Assembly (NCBI GenBank): GCA_945863965.1
Contig: CAMBBZ010000008.1
Location: forward strand, 1-32,346
Length of the DNA: 32,346 nt
Source of the DNA: Chitinophaga pinensis
GTDB lineage: Bacteria; Bacteroidota; Bacteroidia; NS11-12g; UBA955
Reading direction: 5' to 3'
Below are positions 1 to 7,850 of the stretch, in pieces. Each line of letters starts with the position of its first letter. Position 1 is the first letter of the stretch. A program made the position numbers and the translations under genes. The notes under the pieces were generated by a model. That model saw only the letters and a list, made by a program, of their open reading frames with translations, made no database searches and was not told the origin of the DNA.

Positions 1-646
1 AATGGGCCATTTTAGATAATAGTGGTTGCAATTCGGGCAGCTTGCGCGTGTGCGAATTGCGATACAACATCCCCGTTCGGGTATTCCAATCTACCTCTCT
101 GTAATAGGTATTATCGCCTAACCATAACATAAAATCAGCACCGTGCTGGGCCATCGCATTAAATATCCCATAATCGCCACCATAAGGCTTTCCGGGTCGG
201 TCCGTTGCACTATCGTTGATATACACACAACTTCCCGCCAAAAAGGAAAACTCCGGCGGATCCATACGATACTGCCAAAGCGTTTGTGTTTTGAAATTCA
301 AGGGGCGATTTAACTCCGCTTTTTTGCGTCCAACGAACACTTCGTATTCATATTCACGGCCCGGTTGAACGCGATCGGCTGTTAATACTGCTGTAAAAGC
401 ATTATGCGGACTTGTAGTAATCGTTTCCGTATTTATAAAGGGCAAGGAAGTTCCTTTAAGCTTGTATTTCAAAAACACCGGTTGTGCTTTTTCGGTTTGT
501 ACCCAAACTTTGACTTCTTTAAAGTCAACCGCACCTATCATAGGTCCGGCGGCCAACTGCGCTGTCGTTGGATTCAATAGACAAATGGTGAAAAATGCAA
601 AAAATAACCTCTTTACAATTTGCGAATTCTGCAACGAATAAAACAT
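1..646 (-). CDS. PhoD-like alkaline phosphatase / phosphodiesterase, 5' part only
   Basis: Partial gene that runs off the left edge; about 215 N-terminal codons are visible. It starts at the ATG at 646. The first ~30 residues form a signal peptide (hydrophobic FFAFFTICLL, then a TAQ cleavage site), so the product is exported. Next comes a beta-rich region resembling the PhoD N-terminal domain, then the start of the metallophosphatase domain: a GSC motif, and later LGDNTYYREVDW followed by HTRKLPELQPLL. The GDN(T)YY and HTR...PELQPLL pattern is typical of the Bacteroidota PhoD-like family, which hydrolyses phosphate mono- or diesters outside the cytoplasm using metal ions. Most of the metal-binding and catalytic residues lie beyond the window. 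A perfect -7 box sits 4 nt before the ATG. Substrate cannot be inferred. Confidence 0.82.
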   Translation of the reverse strand, partial: MFYSLQNSQIVKRLFFAFFTICLLNPTTAQLAAGPMIGAVDFKEVKVWVQTEKAQPVFLKYKLKGTSLPFINTETITTSPHNAFTAVLTADRVQPGREYEYEVFVGRKKAELNRPLNFKTQTLWQYRMDPPEFSFLAGSCVYINDSATDRPGKPYGGDYGIFNAMAQHGADFMLWLGDNTYYREVDWNTRTGMLYRNSHTRKLPELQPLLSKMAH

Positions 647-650
647 GTGT

Positions 651-658
651 CAAAAATA
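651..658 (-). promoter_or_regulatory. -7 promoter box of the PhoD-like gene
   Basis: Read on the minus strand this is TATTTTTG, a perfect match to the Bacteroidota -7 element TAnnTTTG. Exactly 4 nt separate it from the ATG at 646, which would place transcription start at or next to the start codon. No clear -33 TTG is seen at the usual distance. Confidence 0.6.
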
Positions 659-797
659 CACCCTAAATATTACGCTACGATTAATCTAATGGCCAAGACT
701 ACTTGTCCCATAATTTTAGACGATGGAATACCCCAACTGTGCTACCTAAGAAAAAATAGAAACCCCGCAACCCACCGTTTCAACTGTGGGTAAAACA

Positions 798-825
798 AAA
801 ACAGCACTCCGAAGAGTGCTGTTTT
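798..825 (-). terminator. Intrinsic terminator downstream of tRNA-Asp
   Basis: Perfect 12-bp stem (arms 798-809 and 814-825, loop CGAA). On the minus strand it is followed by a T-rich tract (TTTTGTTTTA). It lies 3 nt after the encoded CCA end of the tRNA, so it terminates the tRNA transcript. Confidence 0.85.
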
Positions 826-827
826 AC

Positions 828-904
828 TGGCGGTCCGGACGGGACTCGAACCCGCGACCCCGTGCGTGACAGGCACGTATTCTAACCAGCTGAACTACCG
901 AACC
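828..904 (-). tRNA. tRNA-Asp (GTC), with encoded CCA
   Basis: A 77-nt cloverleaf on the minus strand. The acceptor stem pairs GGTTCGG with CCGGACC (one T-G wobble); discriminator G is followed by an encoded CCA. The T arm carries GGTTCGAGTCC. The anticodon loop is CTGTCAC with anticodon GTC, decoding aspartate (GAC/GAU). It has its own promoter upstream and its own terminator downstream, so it is transcribed as a single-gene unit. Confidence 0.96.
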
Positions 905-928
905 GTGTCCTTTCTTTCGAAGGGACTG

Positions 929-960
929 CAAAGGTAAGAGCTATTGCGATTGATTTCCAA
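929..960 (-). promoter_or_regulatory. Promoter of tRNA-Asp (TTG-N21-TACCTTTG)
   Basis: On the minus strand a TTG at 960-958 is followed after 21 nt by TACCTTTG at 936-929, matching Bacteroidota consensus TTG-N(17-23)-TAnnTTTG. It lies 24 nt before the mature 5' end of the tRNA. Confidence 0.75.
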
Positions 961-978
961 ATTTTTTTAAAGAATTTT

Positions 979-1006
979 TTGAAGCCCCCCAAAGCCACTA
1001 TTTTCG
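979..1006 (+). promoter_or_regulatory. Promoter of the M1 peptidase (TTG-N17-TATTTTCG)
   Basis: TTG at 979-981, a 17-nt spacer, then TATTTTCG at 999-1006. The -7 box has C in place of the third T of the TTTG half. The ATG follows after 10 nt. The same TTCG variant appears before htrA and the AsmA-like gene. Confidence 0.6.
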
Positions 1007-1016
1007 TGTCCTCACT

Positions 1017-3452
1017 ATGAAGCGATTGATCAGTATTACCCTCAGCACCGCCTTGTGTATCGGCACCCTATTTTCTCAATTTCCCCATACCCATAGCTAC
1101 CACGATGACCCAGGGGCAATCGAAAGAAATCGCAATATCGACGTTACCCACATGCGCGTCGACGTGTCTTTCATCCCCAAAGAAAACAAAGTCTTAGGTA
1201 ACGTACAACACCGTTTCAAAACCCTGCAAAATAGTACCGACACCATTTTCTTGCATGCACCGAACATAAAAATCAGCAACGTAAAACTCAACGGAAAATC
1301 GGTTAATTTTCGCACCAATGCAGACGGCCTAATCGTGAGCGCCCAACTTAAGGCTCCCTACCTCTCCGAGCATACCTTAGAAATTGACTACACGGCAACC
1401 CCGCAAAAAGGGCTCTATTTCATCGGTTGGAATTTAGATAGCATCGCAGAGCCCGCGCACATGTCGCGCCGTCAAATCTGGACGCAAGGACAAGGAATAG
1501 ACAACCGAAATTGGATTCCCATGATCGACGATCGCAGCGACAAATTCACCACTGAAACGATCATCACCTTCGATAAATCTTACCAAGTACTCTCCAATGG
1601 GGAATTAATTTCCACCAAAGAAAACAAAAAAGACGGTACTAAAACCTGGCATTACTCCCTCAAAAAACCACATGCCGGCTACCTATTGATGCTCGCCATC
1701 GATCGGTACGAAATCAAAAAAAGCAAAAGTAAAAAAGGCATTGAACACCAATTTTGGTATTATCCCGAACACCCCGAACGCATAGAACCTACCAGCCGAT
1801 ACAGCGAGGAAATCCTCGATTTCTTGGCCGATGAAATCGGCGTTCCTTATCCTTGGGGAAGCTATTCTCAAGTGATGGTCCAAGATTTTCTTTACGGGGC
1901 TATGGAAAATACCTCAGCCACCGTTTTTGGCGACTTTTTCTGGATCGACCAACGGGCGTATTTGTTAAACCGCAATTATGTGAGTGTGAATGCCCATGAA
2001 GCTACCCACCAGTGGTTTGGCGACTTAATCACGGGTCGCAAAGACAACGAACAGTGGCTCCAAGAAAGTTTTGCTACCTTTTACCCCGGATTGGTAGAGG
2101 GTCATTTATTTTCGAATGACCACCAAGCTTGGTATTTTCGCAATAATAGAAACAGTGCTGTGGCTGCCGGACGTGAAAACTCCCTGCCCGTGCGACACTC
2201 GCTCTCGGGTTCTTCACGGCATTATCCCAAAGGCGCATTTATATTATACATGCTCCAACACCAAATCGGACGGGATAATTTCAGACGGGGCATCAAGCAT
2301 TATTTGGATCAATATGCGTTCAAAACCGTAGAAACTTGGGACTTACAAAAGGCGTTTATTGATGCAACCGGCATCAATGTAGACGCATTTTTTGACCAAT
2401 GGATTCACCGAGGCGGAGAACCCAAATTCAACGTGCGCTACTTCGAAAACGATAAACAAATTCAGTTTTTTGTAGAGCAAACGCATACCCAAGATGACGT
2501 AGTGCGGCATTTTGAAATCCCGGTAGACATGGCTATTTATTACAAAGACGGTCGTGTGACCCGATTTACGAAGTCGCTAAAAAACACCACAGAATCCTTC
2601 ACGGTGGCCACTAACGGAGCTATCGATTTCATTTTGTTCGACGAAGGGTCGTTTATTTTAAAAGAAATAGATTTCCAAAAGTCGGAATCAGAATGGCTTG
2701 CCCAATTCCAAAAAGCGACCTTCATGCTTGACCGTTACGACGCACTCATCGCATTGCGCAACACAGCCCCCGCTCTCAAAAGTTCCGCGTTGATTCAAGC
2801 ATTCACTAAGGAAACCTTTCCGATGCTTCGGGCGGAAATCGCCTCACAGCTCCTCTCCGACAATGGAACGCCTTTGTCGGTTGTAAGGAGCATCGCTATA
2901 GACAAACAAGCGGAAGTTCGATTGGTATTTGCCAAATCGGCTCCCATTTTAAAGCCCACAGAGGCCTTGATAGAAAACATGCTGCGCGACTCCAGCTATC
3001 TCATTATTGAAACGGTTTTAGATCGAATTTATGACCATCCCTTATTTGCACCGCGCAAAAATTCGATGCTCGATAAAATCAATACCGTAGATGGTTTTAC
3101 TCATGGCATCCGCATCAAATATCTAGAAAAGGCGCAGACCGAATACCCCAATATGGGAATTGGAATGCGGAATGCTTTAGTGGATTTAGCGGGACCTTTA
3201 TACGAATTCAGAACCCGCACGCTTGCTATGGAAGCATTACAGCGCATGAATTATTTGGATGCCAACTTAGCGAATAATTTATTTGAAGCGGCCACGAATT
3301 TCAACTCTCGTTTAAACGGTTCGGCATGGGGCGTTTTGAATTATTTCTTGAGTCAAACCGATAAGGCCCAACTCCTAAAATCCGAGGTTTGGAAATGGCA
3401 AGGTGGCGATTCTAAGAGTATTTCCTTGAGGAAAAAAATCACAGGTCAATAA
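1017..3452 (+). CDS. Exported M1 family metallo-aminopeptidase
   Basis: Zinc aminopeptidase of the M1 (gluzincin) family, 811 aa, removing N-terminal residues from peptides. A signal peptide is visible (about residues 1-20), so it probably acts in the periplasm or outside. Family landmarks are all present: the GAMEN exopeptidase motif at 294-298, HEATH at 327-331 with the third zinc ligand E350 (HExxH-x18-E), and a Tyr at about 403 in the position of the transition-state tyrosine. The N-terminal ~230 residues are the beta-rich saddle domain; the region after ~540 is helical or unassigned. No T9SS sorting domain is seen at the C-terminus. It has its own promoter. Which peptides it acts on cannot be told. 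Confidence 0.92.
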   Translation: MKRLISITLSTALCIGTLFSQFPHTHSYHDDPGAIERNRNIDVTHMRVDVSFIPKENKVLGNVQHRFKTLQNSTDTIFLHAPNIKISNVKLNGKSVNFRTNADGLIVSAQLKAPYLSEHTLEIDYTATPQKGLYFIGWNLDSIAEPAHMSRRQIWTQGQGIDNRNWIPMIDDRSDKFTTETIITFDKSYQVLSNGELISTKENKKDGTKTWHYSLKKPHAGYLLMLAIDRYEIKKSKSKKGIEHQFWYYPEHPERIEPTSRYSEEILDFLADEIGVPYPWGSYSQVMVQDFLYGAMENTSATVFGDFFWIDQRAYLLNRNYVSVNAHEATHQWFGDLITGRKDNEQWLQESFATFYPGLVEGHLFSNDHQAWYFRNNRNSAVAAGRENSLPVRHSLSGSSRHYPKGAFILYMLQHQIGRDNFRRGIKHYLDQYAFKTVETWDLQKAFIDATGINVDAFFDQWIHRGGEPKFNVRYFENDKQIQFFVEQTHTQDDVVRHFEIPVDMAIYYKDGRVTRFTKSLKNTTESFTVATNGAIDFILFDEGSFILKEIDFQKSESEWLAQFQKATFMLDRYDALIALRNTAPALKSSALIQAFTKETFPMLRAEIASQLLSDNGTPLSVVRSIAIDKQAEVRLVFAKSAPILKPTEALIENMLRDSSYLIIETVLDRIYDHPLFAPRKNSMLDKINTVDGFTHGIRIKYLEKAQTEYPNMGIGMRNALVDLAGPLYEFRTRTLAMEALQRMNYLDANLANNLFEAATNFNSRLNGSAWGVLNYFLSQTDKAQLLKSEVWKWQGGDSKSISLRKKITGQ

Positions 3453-3645
3453 GTAATTTTACCCCGAATGGATTAATTGAATAAAATGCGGTTACGCGTT
3501 TATTTATAAGCGCATTGTAGGAAATACGGTCATCAGTTCGATATGGATCAAACAGATGACTGGTTTCGTCGTTTCTTAATCACTAAAAACGATTTGTTTA
3601 GGCAAATGCTGAGTTTGGCATATCTTTTGCAACGTATTAATTGTT

Positions 3646-3963
3646 ATGAAAACCACCCTATTCGCTTTGGCCTTGATTCTCAGTGCAGCGGTGCGGGCGC
3701 AAATTTCGCCCTCATTTCAAGTAATTCCGAATCCCGCCCACAGTCGGGCAGTCATCGAATTGAATCAAATCGATATTGAAAAGGTAGACGTGGCTATTTT
3801 CACGGTCTTAGGGACTCCTGTAAACGGAATCTATCAACAGATTCAGCGGGGCGATTCCAAAATAAACCTATATTTCCCAGATTTGCCGGAAGGTATTTAC
3901 CTAATCCGTATCCGCAGTGGTGAATTTGATAGGACCCAACGCATGAAGGTTCAACGGCAATAA
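3646..3963 (+). CDS. Signal peptide plus stand-alone T9SS type A sorting domain protein
   Basis: A 105-aa protein. Residues 1-19 are a clean signal peptide ending in RAQ. Nearly all of the remaining ~86 residues look like a type A T9SS C-terminal sorting domain: IPNPA near its start, an IFTVLGTPV strand, then LPEGIYLIRIRSG and a closing RMKV. This domain normally forms the tail of large secreted proteins and is recognised by the T9SS translocon; here there is no cargo in front of it. It lies about 100 nt upstream of the PorE-like gene on the same strand. It may be a small secreted or surface protein, a decoy or occupant of the secretion machine, or the remnant of a larger gene. The reading frame is intact. 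Confidence 0.8.
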   Translation: MKTTLFALALILSAAVRAQISPSFQVIPNPAHSRAVIELNQIDIEKVDVAIFTVLGTPVNGIYQQIQRGDSKINLYFPDLPEGIYLIRIRSGEFDRTQRMKVQRQ

Positions 3964-4065
3964 GGGCCTTGTGTAAGGGCCTTATTCAAAATAAAATGTG
4001 CCATTTTCTTTGATTTTCCAATACTAATCTATTAATTAGCATCTTAATTTAGCCAAATTGTGAAG

Positions 4066-6867
4066 ATGCGATCAACCAACCCAAGCACATTTGCCAAAAG
4101 AATGAAAAATATCATGCGTTTTGCACTCCTAAGTGTGGTAAGCGGATTGAGTTTTTGGGGTTGTGCCCCCAAATTTGAAGAAGCGAAAACATTATACGAT
4201 CAGGGATATTACGGCCAAGCAGCCGTAACATTCGAAAATGTATATCGAAACGAAAAAGATCCAGTGAAGAAAGAGCTTTCCTTATTATTGGGGGCAGAAT
4301 CCTATCGTTTGAATAACAAATACGACCGAGCCCTTAAATTATACGAGCGGGTGCTTAAAAAAGACCCTAATAATACAACCGCGCTTCTCATGAAAGCCAA
4401 TATGCTCAAGAAAATGGAAGAGTATCGTAAAGCAATCGGAGCTTACGACGACTATCTAGAGCGCGTTCCTGGCGACAGTGAAGTAATGCAGAAAATGTAC
4501 GGCTGTGAATTGGCCTTGCGTTGGACCAAAGACAGTTCCTTATTTCAAGTAAAAGAATTCAAAACAGCCAATTCAAGTTCTAACGATTGGGCCCCTATGA
4601 TGGCCTCACGAAAAGACGATGTTGTGTTTTTCGCTTCCGATAGAGAAGGCGGAATGAACAAACGCATATACAGCGGGACCATGGAACATTGGGCTGATAT
4701 TTGGTATGTTGAAGGAAAAAAAGCGAAAAAAAAACGCGGAGCAAAAACAACTGCTGAAACCGAAATAGAATGGTTACGTCCTTTATTTTCCAAATCAGCA
4801 AGTTCCAAATTTAACGAAGGTGGACTTACCTTCAACCAACGGTATTCTGAGTTGTATATAACCCAATGTGGGGGTAACGACGGAAAATCAGAAAAATGTG
4901 CCATTTACCAAATGAAAAAAGTAGGTCCCGATTGGCAAATGGGTGATGTGCTTGAAATTTGCAAAGCCGATTCTACACACAGCTACGGACACCCTGCTCT
5001 AAGTCCCGACGATAAAGTTCTTTACTTCTCCTCAGACCGTGAAGGCGGTTATGGAGGCTTCGATTTGTGGGCCGTTACTTACAGCCGCCGCTCACGTACT
5101 TGGGGAAATCCAGTAAACTTAGGTCCCTCCATTAACTCACGAGGTAACGAATACTATCCTTATTTGAACAGCCACGACAACCGACTCTACTTCAGTTCTG
5201 ATTATTGGCCTGGACTTGGCGGTATGGATATGTTTGCAGCCGACCAAACCGAGGATATTACCAAATGGGAAGATATGGAAAACCTTCGGGAGCCTCTAAA
5301 CTCTGGAGGCGACGATTTTGCGATAACCTTTACGAGCGAAAGTTCTAAAAAAGGATATTTTACCTCTAACCGTGGAACCCGCCGTAATGACGATGATATA
5401 TACGAGTTCGATGTGCTGCCTCTTGTTATTACCATACGCGGTATCGTTACCGATTGCAATACCAACAAACCTTTAGTAGGCGCTACCGTTACCATTACCA
5501 ACGATCGCGATACGTCTAAAATCATAATGAAGGCCAACGAAAATGGCGAGTATGCGGCCGATTTAAAACCGCGTACGAATTATGAAATTACTGCCACTTT
5601 CCCAGAATTATACTATTTTGAGAAGCCTCCCGTTAATCGGACTACCATGGGAATTCGGTTCTCTACCCAATTGGAGCAAGATTTTTGCTTGATTAATCCT
5701 TTGGACCAAATTTACTCATTACCCATATTTTATGATTTAGACTCTGCGGCTATCCGACCTGATGCGGCAAAGGTGTTAGATACGTTTGCGCAAGAAGTAT
5801 TAATCCGTTATCCCCGCCTAATCGCGGAATTAGGATCTCATACCGATTGCCGTGCATCTGTAGATTATAATACCCGATTGGCACAGCGTCGCGCAGATTC
5901 TGCACGCAACTATTTAATGCGCCGTTGGAATATTGATTCTGGACGTATCCTTGCCGTTGGTTTTGGAGAAACCGAACTCATTAACGACTGTAAATGTGAA
6001 GGGGCAGAAAAAGCAGGCTTTACGCCCTATGTGGCTGGGAAAACGCGTAAAATGATCATTGAAAAAGACAAAAAAGGCAATGTAATTAACAGTTATTACG
6101 ATACCTACAAAGCAAGTGAAATATCGGCCATAGAAGGAAAGCCTTTTGTTAAATGCGATGAATTTCAGCACCAACAAAACCGACGTACCACCGTTCGTTT
6201 CGCCTTTGAAGATAAAAAATCACGTGTTAAAGTGAATCAAGACGTAGATTTGAACAACACCAATAAAGGATCTAATACCCGAGATTCAGCCGCGCGATTG
6301 GATTCCTTGAATGCTAAAAATCCAGCAACAGCCGTTACTGATTTAAGTTTTGCCATTAAGTTACCCTTAACCATCATTAGTGAAGATCAGGTTTCTGTTC
6401 CGGTTATGATTCAAGACACGGAGCCTGCAATGCTCATAATCGACAATAAAGCTAAAGCCAATATCATTTCACCTGAATTGGCAGCCGAATGGTGGTCGAA
6501 AAAATTAATCACCAAAAAAGATTTCGTTAGCGGCGACAAACTTAAAGTAGGAAAAGTAAAACTACCTGGTAACCGCTTCACGGTTGATTTAGTAAAAATG
6601 GGCCGTTACGAGGTTAATGGCATTCAATTTAAAATCGACGAACGTGCTACGGGTCCAATCGTCGGTATCCGCGTATTGGATAAATACTTTAAGTCTGATT
6701 CGTACAAAACGCCAACCGAATATGTACTTATTCCGAAGCGTGTTCCTAAGGAATGGCGCGCAAAACCGGTGAAGGAAAAACCACAACGGGCTCCAAAAGG
6801 CAAAAAACCGGCCGCCAAAACGGACGATGAAAAAGCCGAAGACAAAGCCGACGAAAAAGCCGAATAA
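4066..6867 (+). CDS. PorE-like OmpA-family lipoprotein: TPR, PD40 propeller, CRD, OmpA and extra C-terminal domain
   Basis: A 933-aa envelope protein with the same domain order as PorE of the type IX secretion system. From the ATG at 4066: a hydrophobic segment ending in WGC (candidate lipid-modified Cys33, with a non-canonical lipobox); TPR repeats ~35-150; five PD40 blades ~165-450 (YFSSDREGG, YFSSDYWPG and similar); a carboxypeptidase-regulatory-like domain ~455-545; and an OmpA C-terminal peptidoglycan-binding domain ~555-715 with HTDCR and NTRLAQRRADSARNYL. Beyond that, ~775-885 resembles a retropepsin fold, with IDNKA where DTGA is expected, so it is probably not catalytic. The end is a K/E/D/A-rich tail. 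PorE is reported to anchor the T9SS to peptidoglycan. Other in-frame starts are GTG at 4060 and ATG at 4102; the latter would give the shortest signal peptide. An OmpA/PD40 protein unrelated to secretion remains possible. Confidence 0.8.
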   Translation: MRSTNPSTFAKRMKNIMRFALLSVVSGLSFWGCAPKFEEAKTLYDQGYYGQAAVTFENVYRNEKDPVKKELSLLLGAESYRLNNKYDRALKLYERVLKKDPNNTTALLMKANMLKKMEEYRKAIGAYDDYLERVPGDSEVMQKMYGCELALRWTKDSSLFQVKEFKTANSSSNDWAPMMASRKDDVVFFASDREGGMNKRIYSGTMEHWADIWYVEGKKAKKKRGAKTTAETEIEWLRPLFSKSASSKFNEGGLTFNQRYSELYITQCGGNDGKSEKCAIYQMKKVGPDWQMGDVLEICKADSTHSYGHPALSPDDKVLYFSSDREGGYGGFDLWAVTYSRRSRTWGNPVNLGPSINSRGNEYYPYLNSHDNRLYFSSDYWPGLGGMDMFAADQTEDITKWEDMENLREPLNSGGDDFAITFTSESSKKGYFTSNRGTRRNDDDIYEFDVLPLVITIRGIVTDCNTNKPLVGATVTITNDRDTSKIIMKANENGEYAADLKPRTNYEITATFPELYYFEKPPVNRTTMGIRFSTQLEQDFCLINPLDQIYSLPIFYDLDSAAIRPDAAKVLDTFAQEVLIRYPRLIAELGSHTDCRASVDYNTRLAQRRADSARNYLMRRWNIDSGRILAVGFGETELINDCKCEGAEKAGFTPYVAGKTRKMIIEKDKKGNVINSYYDTYKASEISAIEGKPFVKCDEFQHQQNRRTTVRFAFEDKKSRVKVNQDVDLNNTNKGSNTRDSAARLDSLNAKNPATAVTDLSFAIKLPLTIISEDQVSVPVMIQDTEPAMLIIDNKAKANIISPELAAEWWSKKLITKKDFVSGDKLKVGKVKLPGNRFTVDLVKMGRYEVNGIQFKIDERATGPIVGIRVLDKYFKSDSYKTPTEYVLIPKRVPKEWRAKPVKEKPQRAPKGKKPAAKTDDEKAEDKADEKAE

Positions 6868-6884
6868 TCGTATTGAATATTACG

Positions 6885-6915
6885 AAAAAGGGCCCCTATT
6901 ACCGGGGCCCTTTTT
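6885..6915. terminator. Bidirectional terminator between porE-like gene and kdsA
   Basis: Perfect 12-bp stem (AAAAAGGGCCCC at 6885-6896, GGGGCCCTTTTT at 6904-6915) with a 7-nt loop. Both strands end in a T run, and the two converging genes stop at 6867 and 6916, so it can end transcription from both sides. Confidence 0.92.
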
Positions 6916-7731
6916 TTATACAATGGCAGCTCGAATCCGAATCAACCGTTCCATCAAACCCCGCATCTGATCAAGAGGCAGCATGTTGGCGCCATCTGAC
7001 TTGGCCGATGAAGGATCTGGATGCGTTTCAACAAATAACCCATCGGCTCCCACGGCAATAGCAGCCTTTGCAATAGTTTCTATTAGTTGTGGCTTACCAC
7101 CTGTTACACCCGATTGCTGATTGGGTTGCTGCAGGCTGTGCGTGATATCCATTATAACCGGAGCTCCAAAAGATTGCATTTCGGGTATATTACGGTAATC
7201 TACGATTAAGTCTGTATATCCAAAAGAATTTCCCCGATCCGTCAACATAACACGAGGATTTCCTGATTCTTGACATTTAACTAAGGCGTGTTCCATAGCT
7301 CCCGCCGCGGCAAATTGTCCCTTTTTAATATTAATCCACTTACCCGTTGCGGCAGCAGCCACCAATAATTCCGTTTGTCTGAATAAAAAAGCGGGAATTT
7401 GTAATACATCTACATAGGCAGCGGCCATTTCCGCTTCGTGAGATTCGTGTATATCCGTAACGACCGGTATGTTGAATTGGGCGCGAACTTCGGCCAAGAT
7501 CTGCAGGGCCTTCTCATCGCCAATGCCCGTAAAGGAATCCAATCTCGAACGATTCGCTTTTCGATACGACCCCTTAAAAACTAACGGTATCGATAATGCT
7601 TCACTCAATTCTGCCAAAGATTCGGCAATGACAAAGGTGGTATCGCGACTTTCAATGGCACATGGACCGGCTAAAATGAAAAAGTTATTGGAGTCCGTAT
7701 GTTTCAATAACGGAATTGCGGGAATCGTCAT
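6916..7731 (-). CDS. kdsA: 2-dehydro-3-deoxyphosphooctonate aldolase (KDO-8-phosphate synthase)
   Basis: Cytoplasmic enzyme, 271 aa (the usual size), that condenses phosphoenolpyruvate with arabinose-5-phosphate to KDO-8-phosphate, the precursor of the KDO sugar of LPS inner core. Visible signatures: LAGPCAIES near residue 20, FKGSYRKANRSR, VVTDIHE, the GQFAAAGAM segment, MLTDRG, IMDITHS and VETHPDPS near the C-terminus. These distinguish it from the related DAHP synthase class. The start is the ATG at 7731. A perfect -7 box lies 4 nt upstream, which leaves no room for a leader. It shares a terminator with the converging PorE-like gene and fits with the lpxB gene at the other end of the window. 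Confidence 0.96.
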   Translation of the reverse strand: MTIPAIPLLKHTDSNNFFILAGPCAIESRDTTFVIAESLAELSEALSIPLVFKGSYRKANRSRLDSFTGIGDEKALQILAEVRAQFNIPVVTDIHESHEAEMAAAYVDVLQIPAFLFRQTELLVAAAATGKWINIKKGQFAAAGAMEHALVKCQESGNPRVMLTDRGNSFGYTDLIVDYRNIPEMQSFGAPVIMDITHSLQQPNQQSGVTGGKPQLIETIAKAAIAVGADGLFVETHPDPSSAKSDGANMLPLDQMRGLMERLIRIRAAIV

Positions 7732-7735
7732 AATA

Positions 7736-7743
7736 CAAAGATA
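7736..7743 (-). promoter_or_regulatory. -7 promoter box of kdsA
   Basis: Minus-strand TATCTTTG is a perfect TAnnTTTG box, followed by 4 nt and then the kdsA ATG. This predicts a leaderless or nearly leaderless mRNA. No convincing -33 TTG is seen. Confidence 0.6.
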
Positions 7744-7850
7744 CGACCTTCAACGCGGTCTGCATTACGGCTAAGGGCAGTTCCGCTAAATCCATAAAAA
7801 CAGTACCTGGTGAAACAGCCGTTCGTTTTGCTTCCCCCGAAACAGGCTAA

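Noticed and set aside
1017-3452. T9SS cargo role for the M1 peptidase
   Set aside because: The C-terminus lacks the sorting-domain pattern.
3496-3513. Hairpin GCGTTTAT / ATAAGCGC after the M1 peptidase
   Set aside because: The stem is AT-rich with a tiny loop and no T tract; not convincing as a terminator.
3543-3779. Plus-strand frame of 78 aa before the T9SS sorting-domain gene
   Set aside because: It overlaps the well-supported 105-aa gene in another frame and has no signal, motif or plausible composition.
3962-3983. Terminator after the sorting-domain gene
   Set aside because: Two AAGGGCCTT units form only a mismatched 9-bp stem and no T tract follows, so transcription may continue into the PorE-like gene.
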